From Phascolarctos cinereus (taxonomy: Eukaryota > Chordata > Mammalia > Diprotodontia > Phascolarctidae): a stretch of DNA of 64,000 bases. Location: assembly GCF_002099425.1 (NCBI RefSeq), contig NW_018344271.1, positions 1,782,501 through 1,846,500 on the forward strand. The letters are read 5' to 3'. The translations under genes were made by a program, and so were the position numbers. Shown here in pieces: positions 54,126 to 64,000 of the stretch (positions are counted from its first letter, which is position 1; every line of letters begins with the position of its first letter). Under the pieces are notes generated by a model. The model worked only from the letters and a program-made list of their open reading frames with translations, searched no databases and was not told the origin of the DNA.

Positions 54126-54929
54126 AGTGAAGGATTTGGGGGGCACTTAGTAAGAGGTAGGAGTATAGTAAAGACACAGAAGGCTTTGGCAGGAGTTTGG
54201 GCTTCTGGAGCGGGTAGTGCAGATCTGGAGCCCCCAGCCTGGCACCAGTAAGGAGCTTGGGCTGCCCAGGTAGCGTAGGCATAGGCTCTGCTGGCTTCTT
54301 ACTCATGGAGCATGTGTTCCAAGTTCTAATGAGGGGTAATTAGGGGCACTGGGGTGCTTCCTGGCACAGCTCCCCCTCCCACCTGTGCTCCAGGGGAAGC
54401 ACCCCAGTGGACCTTCCCACCCTCCCCCAGTCCCCTGTGCTTCCTGCCCCCACAGCACAAAGCTGGGCTTGAGCTCAGGTCCTACAGTGGGGCCAGGCTC
54501 TCTCCCAGCCAGTCCTCTTTGTGGTCAGTGAATCCTTGGGCCTTTTGGGCCCTTCTTGATCTCTAGGCAGTGGCCAGTGCTTCTGTTCTGTCTGAGCTTG
54601 AATGACTCAGCTCCCTTCTGGCTCCTCTTTTTCTCTGATTGTCCTTGTCCAACTCCTGGCTCTCCTCCTATTTCTCTGACCATTCCTTCTCTAGCTTCTT
54701 GGCTGGATCTTTTTCCAGGTCTTGCCCACTCCAGGTGCACCCCCACCCCCACCCCCACCCCAGACTGTTCTCATGGTGATGTCACCAGTTCTCATTATTT
54801 TAATCATCACCTGCATGCAGGTGCTGCCCAGATCTGTATCACAGCCCCAGCACCCCTGGAGTTGAGTCCAGGCACAGAGTGTCCTCACTCTCTTTCCCTG
54901 GGAATGAATCCTCAGCTTCCTTGAAGCCT
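54126..54929. other. Unassigned DNA; (CCCCCA)n at about 54739-54762
   Basis: No gene was recognised. A short run of 'caccccc' units at 54739-54762 is the only repeat of note. Confidence 0.35.
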
Positions 54930-55058
54930 TCCCGGGAAGAATCTGGTTTTAAATCTTGCCTTGGACACTTACTGCCTGCCTGACCTTGGGCAACATCCAC
55001 CCTCCTTCTCATCTATAAAGGGAGGGGATCCCTTTAGCTGACCTGGTTGGTTCCCAAC
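54930..55058 (+). repeat. MIR-like SINE fragment
   Basis: 'aatctggttttaaatcttgccttggacacttactgcctgcctgaccttgggcaac', then 'tctcatctataaagggagggg' and 'agctgacctggttggttccc'. It follows the MIR plan in sense. Confidence 0.7.
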
Positions 55059-55639
55059 CCCTGACTTAGAACTCTCCTCCTTTGGATCCTGGGGATCCCC
55101 TGAATAGGTATGGCATCCTATAGGGGAAGTGCTCCATGGAAGGGAGAAGCTCTCTTATTTTGTGGAACTTTTCCTGGAGGAGATCCTTAGCAGCCCTTTT
55201 TCACTCCCCCCTCCCCCATTGCTATGCAACTCCAGGGAAGGTATTTGGCGTCTCTGGGCTTCTGGATGTGGGAGGACAAGATCAGTTTGCAGTTTTGGCA
55301 GGAGGTGCAGTCTGGGGAAAGAGAGAGCTGGTTCTGTCTTTGAGTAGTTGAGACACTCTAGAAGGAGCTGGGGTGGCTCAGCCCTCTTCCCCCCTACTCC
55401 CTTCCACTTTGTCATATCCATTGCAGCTTAGAGTTAGAGGAACGGCAGACAGAGAAGGCTTTTTGGGTAAGGATCTGCTTCCAGCCCCTTTTGCCCATAG
55501 CAGTAAGCTGGGGAGTGGGGATTCAGAGAATAGAGCTAGAGCCAGACAAGCCCTGGCCAACCCCTCCCCTTCCCCCCACTGCTCTGCCTCTGGACCTGAC
55601 TGAGGAAATAGTCTTTGCCAGGTGACTGGATGGTGGTGA
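55059..55639. other. Unassigned DNA
   Basis: No gene or repeat was recognised. Confidence 0.35.
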
Positions 55640-56460
55640 GAAAGGTGTCAACCACTGGGGAGGCCCCAAATGGAGTCTCAGACGTGGAAGCAGGAGATGA
55701 TGTTCTGGAGAACAGAACATCAGGAAAGCCAGTTTGGTTGGAAGGGAGATGGTAGGAGGGTTAGAGGAATATGTTTGGAAAGGTAGGAAGGGGCCAGGTG
55801 AGGAAAGACTTTAAATGCCATTAAGTCAGGAGTCAGCGTTCCAGCCCAAAGGGAAGGGGAAAGCCCATGAAGCATCTAGAACTGCTGCATTTGAGTAAGA
55901 TCATTTGGACTGCTGCATAGAAGATGGACTGGAGTGGGGAGAGACTGAAGGCAGGCTATTGTAATAGTCCAGCTATGAAGTGATGAGGGTCTGCATCAGG
56001 GTGGGGGTAGGGTCAGAGGGACGAAGGCATATTAGAAAGATACTGTAGAGGTGAAATCTAAGACAGATGTTGAAGAAGTGAAATTGACTAGAGATGCTAC
56101 AAAAATGAAATTGACCAGAGATGCTGCAAGAAGGAAAGAAAGAATTGAGAAGAGATAGTGCAGAGGTGAAATCCACCAGAGATGGTGCAGAGGTGAAATC
56201 CACCAGAGATGGTGTGGAGGTGAAATTGGCAGGCCTTGGCACCATATTAAATACAAGGGTGAGAGAGTGAGGAGTCCAGGAGGACTCCAAGGCAGGGACC
56301 CTGAGGGGCTGAAAAGATGACATTGGCCTCCACAGTAAGAGGGAAGGTAAGAATGGGGGAGTTTTTAGGGGAAAGATAATAAGTTCTGTTTTGGACATGT
56401 CAAGTTGGAGTGGTCTACCGGACTTACAGTTTGTGGTGCCCAAGACAGATAAGGAGTCAT
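55640..56460 (-). repeat. CR1/L2-clade LINE fragment with internal tandem units
   Basis: A minus-strand frame contains 'LDMSKTELIIFPLKTPPFLPSL' followed by 'VPALESSWTPHSLTLVFNMVPRPANFTSTPSL'. These pieces correspond to the well-known 'LNMSKTELIIFPP' and 'LGVILDSSLSHP' regions. On the plus strand 'taatagtccagctatgaagtgatgagggtctgcatcagggtgggggtagggtcagagg' (55960-56018) belongs to it. The stretch 56085-56225 holds extra copies of a 27-base unit. Confidence 0.75.
56085..56225. repeat. 27-bp tandem units inside the LINE
   Basis: The unit 'gaggtgaaatccaccagagatggtgca' and looser versions of it recur about five or six times ('gaagtgaaattgactagagatgctaca', 'gaaattgaccagagatgctgcaag', and so on). 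Because 27 is a multiple of three, the minus-strand frame stays open through the units ('SLVDFTSAP', 'SLVDFTSAL'). Confidence 0.75.
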
Positions 56461-56639
56461 TATTTGTCCACAGCTTTGCCATATTTTCATATTTATTCAT
56501 CCTCCATGTAAATTTCTTTGGAAAATTTTACCTCACCTTCCTTTCCAAAGGTATCCCTTCCCCTCCCTTCCCAAGAGAGCCATCCCTTGGAGCAAAGAGT
56601 AAAAAAGAGAGAGGGGAAAAGGTTGGTAGTAAAAAGAGC

Positions 56640-56755
56640 TGGCCTTTCTCTAGTGTTTTACACACAGCTCATTTGAACCTCTCAACAGCCCTGGGAGGTA
56701 GGTGCTATTATTGATCTCCATTTTATAGATGAGGAAACAATTTTAGGTTAGAGAG
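56640..56755 (-). repeat. MIR-like SINE, first half
   Basis: 'cagctcatttgaacctctcaacagccctgggaggtaggtgctattattgatctccattttatagatgaggaaac' follows MIR in reverse. The rest probably continues at 57296, after an insertion. Confidence 0.8.
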
Positions 56756-56759
56756 TATG

Positions 56760-57290
56760 AGATGTTCAGGAAAGACCAGCCCCTCTGGGGTAAGGGCTGC
56801 TCATCTACTTTTGGTGATCACCTGTCACCCAACTCTCACCTATGGCTCCAAGAAGCTGTAGTATGCACAGCAGCCACTCCCTGGTAAACCATTTTGGCAG
56901 ATGGGCTAAACCAGGCTGAAGAAAACCCACAGGCCTCAAATCTGTCGGTGAGTCAGAGGGACGTGAAGACTTCCCCTGGCAGAATGGGCAGATGAGAACC
57001 ATTTGTCCAATGGCCATGAAGGCAACTGAAGCAGGAGCTTAGTGGAGTGCTTAGAGCTTGGTCAAGCATGGAAGACTCCAAGGTCATCCACTGCCTCCTG
57101 GACCATAGCCAGTCAGCTTGACTCTTGTATTGCCACTGGACCTTGATGACTCTGGAGGAGAGAGTGGGGCTGATGACTTCACCCAACACTGCCTCACTTA
57201 AATCCAATTCATGGGCAAGTCAAGACCTCACCCTGTGAGGTCTTTGGTCCTCTTTGAAAACAAAGGACAAATGATAAGGATAATAGAGGA
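56760..57290 (+). repeat. Marsupial interspersed repeat with 'ggacaaa' end
   Basis: It lies between two halves of a MIR-like SINE, so it is an insertion. It ends 'gggctgatgacttcacccaacactgcctcacttaaatccaattcatgggcaagtcaagacctcaccc', then 'ggtcctctttgaaaacaaaggacaaatgat'. I recall this end from an abundant marsupial repeat, possibly a SINE or LINE end using RTE machinery, but I cannot name it. Confidence 0.55.
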
Positions 57291-57295
57291 GGTAA

Positions 57296-57425
57296 GTGAA
57301 GCAGACAGATGGTCCAGGGTTCACACAGCTGGTTAAATGTCTGAGGTCAAGCATGAACTCAGGTCTTTGGGACTCTAGGACTAGTAGGTCTGGGCACCAC
57401 AGTGCTCCCTGGCTACGGCTCAGTA
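57296..57425 (-). repeat. MIR-like SINE, second half
   Basis: 'gtgaagcagacagatggtccagggttcacacagctggttaaatgtctgaggtcaagcatgaactcaggtctttgggactctagg' fits the rest of the SINE begun at 56640. Confidence 0.7.
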
Positions 57426-58905
57426 GCATTCACTGTCCAAGGAGGGAGTTGGGCTCCTTTCCTCATCTAGCCCGGCTTGGTCATCATGACCCCGTTTTCA
57501 GTTTGTGTTTTGGCTGTCTTCACTCTGCTTTGGGTCAGAGCCATTCCCCTCAATGTCTCCTCACCCCTAGTCATGGGAGTGAGGGTCTTGCTGCTCCAGC
57601 TGGTGGAGCCATCTTCCCTGGGCAGAAGGGCACAGGCTGCTGTGGTTGCTGTGATGGGTAGGGGCCTTTCTTTCTCTCAATCTTGGATTTAATCTCAGGA
57701 TTTTGTCCAGTCTGCCGGTGGCTTGACCCCGTGGTCTTCCCATCATCTCAGGGCCAGAGGGGTCCCTGGCAGCCTCTAGTCCAACCTGTAGAGTGTTGGC
57801 CCAACTGTGTGGGAGGCTGTCATGTTGGCAGCTGTTTGGCCTGCCTAGTGGGTGGTCTCAGAGGTCCCAAAGAGTGCCCCAGCATCTAAGAAACCTCCAC
57901 CTGTAGCCAAAGGATGCTTGGGGGTAGCCAGCCTGTCCTCCCCCATGCCAGTGGTGGATCCCATGCCTTGCCAAGCATCCTGCTTCCCTGGGAGCACCAG
58001 AAGACTGCACAGCTAGACATCCCTCCCCAAACTTGAGGTCTGTGTGCCAGAGAGTCCTGCCCACTGCCTGCCCTTGGCCCCTGAGGCCCAGAGGCTACAT
58101 GGAAGTTCAGAACTGGCTGAGCCCATGTTCTTTCCTGCCTTGGGGCTCCTGTTGGCACTGGCCAGGCAGGAAGGTGGTGGCTGCTGGCCCCCACACTACC
58201 TTTGTAGTAGGGAGGCTTCTCCCCTGCCCCAACCCCCTCCAGCTGGGGGTCCCCCATCCCTGTCACCTCAGTTCTCCTCTGCTGACCCTGCTTCACCCCA
58301 TCCACCTGCTGTCGATCTGAATCTTCCAAACTATCTCAGCCTGTCCCCCTGCCAGCTAGGTGCTATCCACTGCTGCTTGGAGCAGTGTGTCTTGGCATCG
58401 TGTGCTTTCTTATCTGTACCCAATGTCCTTGCAGGGTGGCAGCTCTGCCCCCACCTAGTGGGCAGTCCTCACCTCCCCTGGCTCTCTGGGCCAATCCCTC
58501 TCCTGGGTGGTATCCATTCTTATGATGCCAACTGCCTCCAGGGGCAGTGAGTCCAGCCTGCCGTTGGGAGCCCCCCTACTGTCTGCTGCCCCTTAGCTTT
58601 CCAGAACATTCTTAAGAAGCAAGATTTGTAGGATTCCTGAGGCCTCAGGCTTCTCAGTGCCCAGTGGTAGCTATCTGAGGGTGGGAGTAGGGGCAAAGGG
58701 GGCGGCATGGTCTCCATAGGAGTGAGGGAAGCCTTCTCAGGTCCCAGCCTTCAGTCTTGCCTATGCCACTGTGGCTTCCTCTACCGCTCCAGACCTCAGT
58801 TTCCCACTGTGTCTTTCGGGCTTTCCTGCTCTGGGTTGTGGTCCCTCCTCAAGGAACAGGGCCCTCAAGCCAGAGCCAGGCTCTGGAGCTGTCTCCAAGC
58901 CAACA
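57426..58905. other. Unassigned DNA, few repeats
   Basis: This is one of the longest stretches without recognisable repeats. A plus frame at 57477-57692 starts with a hydrophobic run after ATG (MVIMTPFSVCVLAVFTLLWVRA), reminiscent of a signal peptide, but nothing else supports a gene. No splice-site pair was convincing. Confidence 0.3.
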
Positions 58906-59040
58906 GCTGATGGTCAATAAACATTTATTAAGGGCCCTCAGTGTGCCAAGCACTGTTCTGCACAGGAGACACAAATTCGAAAAAGTAAAGACAACTGTTG
59001 CCCTCAGGGAGCTTCCAATCTGAGACTACACACACCAAAG
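58906..59040 (-). repeat. LINE/SINE 3' module (L2/MIR-like)
   Basis: 'gtcaataaacatttattaagggccctcagtgtgccaagcactgttctgcacaggagacac' and 'ctgttgccctcagggagcttccaatctgag', in the recurrent antisense order. Confidence 0.8.
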
Positions 59041-59654
59041 GAAGGTGAAGAGGGGGAAGTGTATGAGGGAGATAGCAGAGAAGTCCTAAGGCTGGGGGCC
59101 CCGGGGAGAACTAAGCCTTCAAGCAATGATGACAGTCTGAGCCTAAAGGGCCTTCAGGGGGTGCTGAGTCCAACCTGTCCCTGTGGAAGAGCAGGAGATT
59201 GAGGACCAAGTTCAAATCCTGACTGTCTCCTGGGGGTTGGCCTCGCCGGCCTCTCCAGAGCCTTCCAGCCCAGGCTACAGATGTGTGGGTCTGACCCCAG
59301 CCAGACCCTTTCCCTCTGTGGAGTCCAGGGACCACATTGGTCAGCAGCAGCTGGCCAGGCCTGGGCAGCCCAAAGTTCTGGGGGGATCCCTGGCTCCCTT
59401 CCCTCAGAGCTGGGCTTCCTGGAGGAGGCAGACTTTAGATTGAGCCTGCCAGAGAGGCAGGCAAAGAGGCTGAAAGGATGGGGCAAGCGGAAGGGTCAGA
59501 CTTGCAAGGGAATGCTGATGAGGGTGCCTTGGAAGCCAGAGATCCCGGTGGCCTTCCTGGGAGCTTCCTCAATTGCTGGTGACCCAGGGCTTGGCCAGCA
59601 GTCACTTTCTTTGGACCAGGAGGGGAGGTGCTGCTCAGTCTCTGCTTCTGTGTT
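59041..59654. other. Unassigned DNA with a weak MIR3-like piece
   Basis: No gene was recognised. At about 59130-59220 'gtctgagcctaaagggccttcagggggtgctgagtccaacctgtccctg' hints at a MIR3-like remnant. Confidence 0.3.
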
Positions 59655-59755
59655 TGATGGGGAAAGGGAGCATTTCTTAAGCACCTACTATGTGTTAGGC
59701 ACTGTCCAGGCTCAGCACTTTACCACTATGAGCCCATGTGACAGATGAACCCAGG
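59655..59755 (-). repeat. MIR-like SINE fragment
   Basis: 'gggagcatttcttaagcacctactatgtgttaggcactgtccaggctcagcactttacc' and 'gagcccatgtgacagatgaac' fit the MIR plan in reverse. Confidence 0.7.
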
Positions 59756-60117
59756 ACAAGGAGCCCTGGGGACCTGGAGGCTGATCTCCCTGCCCTCACC
59801 CCACACCTGCCTGCCATACTTTCTGCCCTGCCCTCCTGGCAAGGGCCCAAGACCACTGACCCACCTGGGGCTGGTTCTCCCAAGGGTGTCCCTGATTGGG
59901 GCCTCAGGCTCATGTCCTTTCCCCAGTAATCCAGATGGCCCCAGGAGGGCTTTTATCAGGACCTCCTCTGACTATATATCTGGACCATCTTTTATTTTAC
60001 CAAATGGTTGTACCAATGCCTCCCCCAGTGGGCAAACTGTCTCTTCTAACAAAGAGAAGAATTGGATGGAAATGGCTCAGCAAAACCAGTGAACACTGTT
60101 TTGGTGCCTGAACTGAA
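59756..60117. other. Unassigned DNA
   Basis: No gene or clear repeat was recognised. Confidence 0.3.
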
Positions 60118-60302
60118 AAGGAGAGGATGGGGGAGGAGGGGAGGGGAAGAGGAAAGAGGAGGGAAGGGGGAGGTGAGAGGAGGGGGAGGGGAAGAGGGAA
60201 GGGGGAAGGGAGGAGGGAGAGAGGAGGGAAGGGGGAGGGGAGGAGGGAAGAAGAGGGAAGGGGGAGGGGAGAGGAGGGATGGGGGAGAGAGGAGGTGGGG
60301 AG
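60118..60302. repeat. GGGA/GGGGA polypurine tract
   Basis: About 185 nearly pure purine bases with many G3-G5 runs at short intervals. Both triplex and G-quadruplex formation are plausible, and the tract explains the long open frames in this region. Confidence 0.9.
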
Positions 60303-60639
60303 GAGGCTTGTCAGCATGCCCTTCCATCATCAGTCGAGGCTCTCTTCTTTGCCAGGCGGCAGGCCTGGACCAGCATCAGGTGGCCTGCGGAGAATTTCTT
60401 GCTCCTCTCCTTTGACCCCTGCGCTTTTGGGGGCCAGGATGTTAGCCCTTCCTTCTTCCCTATCTGGACATCAGCGATGTTCTTTGTCGGAGACAGCTGA
60501 TGGAAAGATTTGTTCCCAGGTCCCAGGTCCCCCTTTCTTACCTGCACTGATTTTATTTGGACAAAAGCTTTGCACTTTCACGTCACCAAAATGGCATCTT
60601 CCGTGATCTCCCCCAAGAGAGCAAGAGGCTCTGGCCAAG
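60303..60639 (-). repeat. Unassigned; weak L1 fragment at 60550-60610
   Basis: 'gattttatttggacaaaagctttgcactttcacgtcaccaaaatggcatcttcc' near 60549-60602 resembles the antisense L1 ORF2 text at 40168-40210. The rest is unassigned. Confidence 0.3.
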
Positions 60640-60850
60640 AGCCTATAAGACCTGCATTCAAATCCACTTGCGGGGTGACCCTGGGTGTGTCTCTGTTGGA
60701 TACTGGAAGGGTTTTCCATTTCCTTCCCCAGAATATTTTACTGATGAGGAAAGCAGGCAAACCATATTAAGTGACTTGCCCAGGGTCACTGAGCTAGAAA
60801 GTGTCTGAGGCTGGATTTGAACTCATGGCCTCCTGACTCTAATCCCAGAG
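60640..60850 (-). repeat. SINE fragments in inverted arrangement
   Basis: A plus-oriented SINE piece (about 60645-60692, 'gacctgcattcaaatccacttgcggggtgaccctgggtg') is followed by a minus-oriented RTE-tailed SINE (about 60695-60850). The second runs from 'gatactggaagggttttccatttccttccccag' to 'ggatttgaactcatggcctcctgactct'. Confidence 0.8.
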
Positions 60851-60861
60851 TTGTTATCCCG

Positions 60862-61039
60862 CCCCCCTCTTTCTCTCTCTCCCCCCCTCCCTCCATATCT
60901 GTCTGTCTCTGTTTCTCCCTCCCTCCATGTCTCTCTTTGTCTCTGTCTCTCTCCTCCTCCCTCCCTCTATGTCTCTCTTTCCTGTGCATCTCTCTCCATC
61001 CGTGCCTCTCCCTCTCTTCCTGTGTCTCTCTTTCTCCCT

Positions 61040-61108
<69 letters not shown>

Positions 61109-61255
61109 TCTCCCTCCCTCCCTCCTTCCCTCCCTCTTCCCCCCTCCCTCCATATGTCTCTCTCCTGCCATGTCTCTTCCTATGTCTGTCTGTCTCTGTC
61201 TCTGTCTCTCTTTCTGTCTCTGTCTCTCTTTCTCTCTCCCCCTCCCTTCCTCTCT
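60862..61255. repeat. TC-rich polypyrimidine tract with (TC)n core
   Basis: About 390 bases of C and T words (tctctc, tccctcc, tctgtctc). Inside, about 61049-61104 is an uninterrupted (TC)n run of some 28 units. Long frames of Ser and Leu here are composition artefacts. Confidence 0.93.
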
Positions 61256-62026
61256 TGTTTGCTTACAATCCCTAGCTAAAGTTAGGAAAGATAGCCTTCA
61301 TCCATCTGCATTCCTCTGGTTTTGTTTTTAGAGGTGATCTTTCATTTTGAGGAGGGGCCTTATATTGTGAAACTCCAAGTGGGATGTTCATGTGGTCTGA
61401 GCCCCAAGGGAGATTTGAGGGACAACAGGCCAGGATGTCCCATGGGTCTGTCTGTGTCCCCCTGACCCTAGTGAGAAACACAGCCAGGGCAATCTCCGAG
61501 GCCCCGATTCTGGGCTAGGCAGGGGCTTGGCTTCCTTTCCCAGAAAAGGTGTCTGGGGCTCTGCTCTGATGTTAGGAATCTCTGAGCATCTCTGAGTCTG
61601 ATGAGGCCATTTCCGACACAGTGATGGGAGAGCATGTGTGTGTGTGTGAGGGTGTCTCAGAAGCCAGCAGTGTGTCCACCTCCTCTGTAGACTGAGAACA
61701 GCCCTCTCTCCCTTTAACTCCTCCCCGGGGCAAGTTTGGAGGCTGAACCTGGGCAGACCCCTGGCGGATGCTGCTGGGCTGGGCGTTCAGGCCTCAGGAG
61801 GCTTAGCCAGTCTCTACTGGGCCATATCCTGTGGAGCCCTTCCCAGCTCCTGGGGTCCCTCCCCTCCCCTATGGGCTGGGCTCTGGGACGGCGAGGTTCA
61901 GTCTTCCCTCAAGTTACCAGCTTCTTGCTCTGCAGGGCCAGGCCTGGCTCCTCTTCCCCCTCCCCCCCAGTGATGCTCTGAGCAGGCCCCACACTGACGT
62001 CCACTCCCACCCCTCCCTCTCCACAG
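61256..62026. other. Unassigned DNA
   Basis: No gene or clear repeat was recognised. Confidence 0.35.
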
Positions 62027-62106
62027 ACTGCAACAGACTAGGGTCTCTCCCTGAGGAAAGGGGGCCCCTGGGGAAGCCCTGCACCCATCTACGTCCGAAG
62101 GGCTGG
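62027..62106 (+). other. Exon-like segment, 80 bases
   Basis: A C/T-rich acceptor (ccctccctctccacag, ending 62026) and a near-consensus donor (TGG then GTAAGTG at 62107) enclose 80 bases. They are open in only one frame: two bases of a split codon, then CNRLGSLPEERGPLGKPCTHLRPKGW. The sequence is not in a recognised repeat. No family was recognised, and a UTR exon or a chance arrangement is equally possible. Confidence 0.2.
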
Positions 62107-62669
62107 GTAAGTGCCTCTGTTGTCTCAACTGGGCTGGGAGATGAGAGACCTTGCTGTAGGACCCTGGGCCAGTCACTGACCTCCTCTGGGCTTCCATGCT
62201 GATCTCCAAAGACTCTGTCCTGAGAGCCTTCTTGAAACCTTTGGGTGGGAAAGGGAAGTGCCCTGCTTGCTCCCTGAGCCCCTTTCCTCTCCCCCTCCCC
62301 TGTCAGATCCTTTTGGAACAGTGGAGGATGTGTATCAGCAGGGAGTCCCAGCTGTACTCCTGGCAACATCTGGCGGGTGATCTGGAGTGGGGGATGGGGG
62401 AGCCAGATCTAACCTCCCCCCCCCCCCCGCCCAATGTCTGGCTGTGGCCCTGAAAAGGAAGCCGCAATTGGCTCCCAGAGCCAAAGCCAGGCTGGAGCTG
62501 GGTGTATGGGGGTCTCTGATGCTCACCCCTGAAACATGAAAAGAAGGGGGAGGGGCAGCATCTGCTCCGGGCACAGGGCCTGACTGACAGGGGATGACAT
62601 GCAGAGGCTTTGTGGAATCCTTGAGTTTAGAGCAGAAGGGCTGAGTCAATCCGTGCGCCCCCTAGCGGT
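62107..62669. other. Unassigned DNA with a MIR-like piece and a C-run
   Basis: At 62125-62205 'gctgggagatgagagaccttgctgtaggaccctgggccagtcactgacctcctctgggcttcc' looks like a degraded MIR. A C-run lies at about 62417-62428. Otherwise nothing was recognised. Confidence 0.35.
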
Positions 62670-63170
62670 TCTCAGACACCTACTATGTGCAAGCCTGAGG
62701 TTACAGACAAAATGACAACAGGCCCTGCCATCAGTGAGCTTATGCTCTGCGTGTATGAAGTATGTACATGCGCACATACCTGTACATATACAGGAACATA
62801 CGAAATAGAGGGCAGTGGTGTTTTGGGGGGGAAGTCTAGAAAAGTCATGCCTGGATGGGCCTGAGCTGAGCCTTGAAGGGAGCTTGGGATTCTAAGAGGG
62901 GGAGCTGAGGAGGGAGGGCACTGTGGGCATGGGGACCACTCAGTGCAAAGGCATGGCAATGGGAGATGAAGCGGCCCAAAGTCCAGATGAATTGGACTCT
63001 GGCAAGCCTGACACAAGAGGCTGTCTAGGTTGGAGTGGCCCAACTCGAGAAGGGCTTCAAAGGCCGACCAGAGCCATTTTGTATTGGATCTGAAGAGATA
63101 ATGGGGTGCCACTGGAGCCCACTGGGGAGGGGGCAGATGAGGAGGCTGAGGCTCATGTCCACAGGCCTCC
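62670..63170 (-). repeat. CR1/L2-clade LINE fragment
   Basis: The 3' module 'cagacacctactatgtgcaagcctgaggttacag' and 'ggccctgccatcagtgagcttatgctctg' comes first. Then follows the antisense of a coding part: the minus-strand peptide 'APHYLFRSNTKWLWSAFEALLELGHSNLDSLL' corresponds to 'LPIxYRIxxKLLxLxFKALHxLAPxYLSxLL' of the clade. Confidence 0.7.
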
Positions 63171-63254
63171 AGGGAGTTAGTGTGGGGCTGGGACTCAAGG
63201 TGGGGGGCTCCTAGCCTGGAGGCCCACCCCAAGGGTTCCCTGACAGCTTCTGGC

Positions 63255-63545
63255 TGAAGGTGGCTCTGGCGGCAGCTCCCCTCTCCACAGATCCCTCCAA
63301 ACACAGGGAGCTCACCACCTCTGGAGGCAGCTGTGCCCTCTGGCACCTTCCCTGCCTTTGCTGCTCCAGGTCCTGCCTTGGGGCTCCCTCCTCCACAGGA
63401 CAGCCCCCCAGCCCTCTCTTTTCTGGGGTAAATGCCTCCAGTTCCTTCAGCCTGTCCTGCACCCTGGCCTCCTGGCCCTTCCCCATTCTGGTCGTCTCCA
63501 GACACTTGCCCAGTCTTATCTTCCCTACTTTGGGCGGCTGTAGCT
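63255..63545 (-). repeat. CR1 LINE fragment, 3' coding region
   Basis: The minus strand encodes 'KVGKIRLGKCLETTRMGKGQEARVQDRLKELEAFTPEKRG', which follows CR1 'DKLESVQRRATRMVKGLE...RLKELGLFSLEKRR'. On the plus strand it is seen as 'cctccagttccttcagcctgtcctgc'. It is truncated and decayed. Confidence 0.8.
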
Positions 63546-64000
63546 GCCCACGCCAAGCCAGCCACGCCACTGCCTGGGGGAAGGGAGCTGTCCAAGGTGT
63601 CCCTCTGGGGCTTGAGTTGCTCTTTCCCATTCTGAGTCCAAGACAGAAGCAGAGACTTGTGGGCAAGGACCCCACATTCCTGGCCGCTGGGCATGTGGGT
63701 AAACTTCCCGTGGGCCTCAGTGGGAGCAGGTGGGCCTGGCTGCCTCCTCACCCCCTTATTGCCAGAGGCTGATAGGACCCATCTTTGTTGAGGAAGGGAG
63801 GACTTGGGCCTCAGGCCCTCCAGGGTTAAGGGTGTAGCCTCAGCCCTCCAGGCAGACAGGATGTTGGCAGCAAGCAACTTGTGAACAGAAAGGGAAGGAG
63901 ATAGAGATGCAGAGGGGACAGAGAATAACTGGAGGCAGGGGAGGCATCAGAGGCCTCAGGCAAGAGCTGAGCTGGGAAGCCAGTGAGGGGTTCTAGGAGG
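63546..64000. other. Unassigned DNA at the window end
   Basis: No gene or clear repeat was recognised. Confidence 0.35.

Noticed and set aside
57477-57692. 71-codon plus frame with a hydrophobic N-terminus like a signal peptide
   Set aside because: No downstream domain, no splice-site pair that extends it and no recognisable family; short hydrophobic frames are common by chance.
60817-61331. Overlapping plus-strand frames of 134-152 codons rich in Ser, Leu and Pro, and the Arg/Glu-rich minus frame
   Set aside because: Entirely explained by the TC-rich tract and its complement.
62672-63877. 401-codon minus-strand open frame, the longest in the window
   Set aside because: It runs through a CR1/L2-clade LINE fragment and a CR1 fragment, both on the minus strand, and its recognisable peptides are LINE-derived. 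The rest is low-complexity Pro/Gly/Ser text from GC-rich DNA.
1-64000. CRISPR arrays, bacterial operons, phage or plasmid genes
   Set aside because: Direct repeats here are SINEs, LINE pieces and microsatellites; there is no spacer-repeat structure and no prokaryotic gene organisation.
1-64000. tRNA genes, because tRNA-like A and B box text occurs many times
   Set aside because: All instances are heads of tRNA-derived SINEs with SINE cores and A-rich or RTE-type tails; no intact cloverleaf gene was seen.

Overview
The window reads as nuclear DNA of a marsupial. The signs are marsupial-type tRNA-derived SINEs (some with an RTE-type tail), L1 elements with the characteristic marsupial 3' end, an RTE LINE with the BovB-like terminal block, and many old fragments of CR1 and of a second CR1/L2-clade LINE. 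I cannot fix the species. Most of the sequence is GC-rich, with one AT-rich block at about 40.0-49.5 kb that is almost entirely LINE DNA. There is no bacterial-style gene content, no CRISPR array, and no tRNA or rRNA gene that I can see.

I find no intact protein-coding gene. The clearest gene-derived feature is a processed pseudogene of HNRNPK on the minus strand (25373-28528). It has a poly(A) remnant, diverged target-site duplications (TSDs), inactivating changes, and a 1.2 kb L1 insertion that has its own TSD. It lies directly beside a remnant of a Ty3/gypsy-like element with a protease-type motif (28543-29340). The best promoter candidate is a CpG island at about 34.05-34.70 kb, with a possible noncoding first exon ending at a splice donor at 34450. 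Two short exon-like segments (about 31.995 and 62.027 kb) and two poly(A)-signal candidates (2393 plus, 15377 minus) are recorded at low confidence.

Layout: 0-16 kb is GC-rich and mostly unassigned, with LINE fragments, SINEs, LTR-like remnants and (TG)n/(GA)n tracts. At 16-20.3 kb are minus-strand CR1/L2-clade fragments and an LTR-like piece. At 20.3-25.3 kb are MIR-like and CR1 pieces and unassigned DNA. At 25.4-30.2 kb are the pseudogene and the retroelement fossils. At 30-37.5 kb are old LINE pieces, the CpG island and pyrimidine tracts. At 37.6-39 kb is an LTR-like repeat split by an L1 with a perfect 16-bp TSD. At 39.7-49.8 kb is a nested retrotransposon block: an L1 interrupted by an RTE, which itself holds a SINE and another L1 3' end. 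At 49.8-64 kb are more old LINE pieces, a minisatellite, purine and pyrimidine tracts and unassigned GC-rich DNA.

The many open frames in the GC-rich parts, including a 401-codon frame near 63 kb, are best explained by LINE remnants and base composition. All family names come from reading the sequence by eye. Boundaries of old repeats are approximate.
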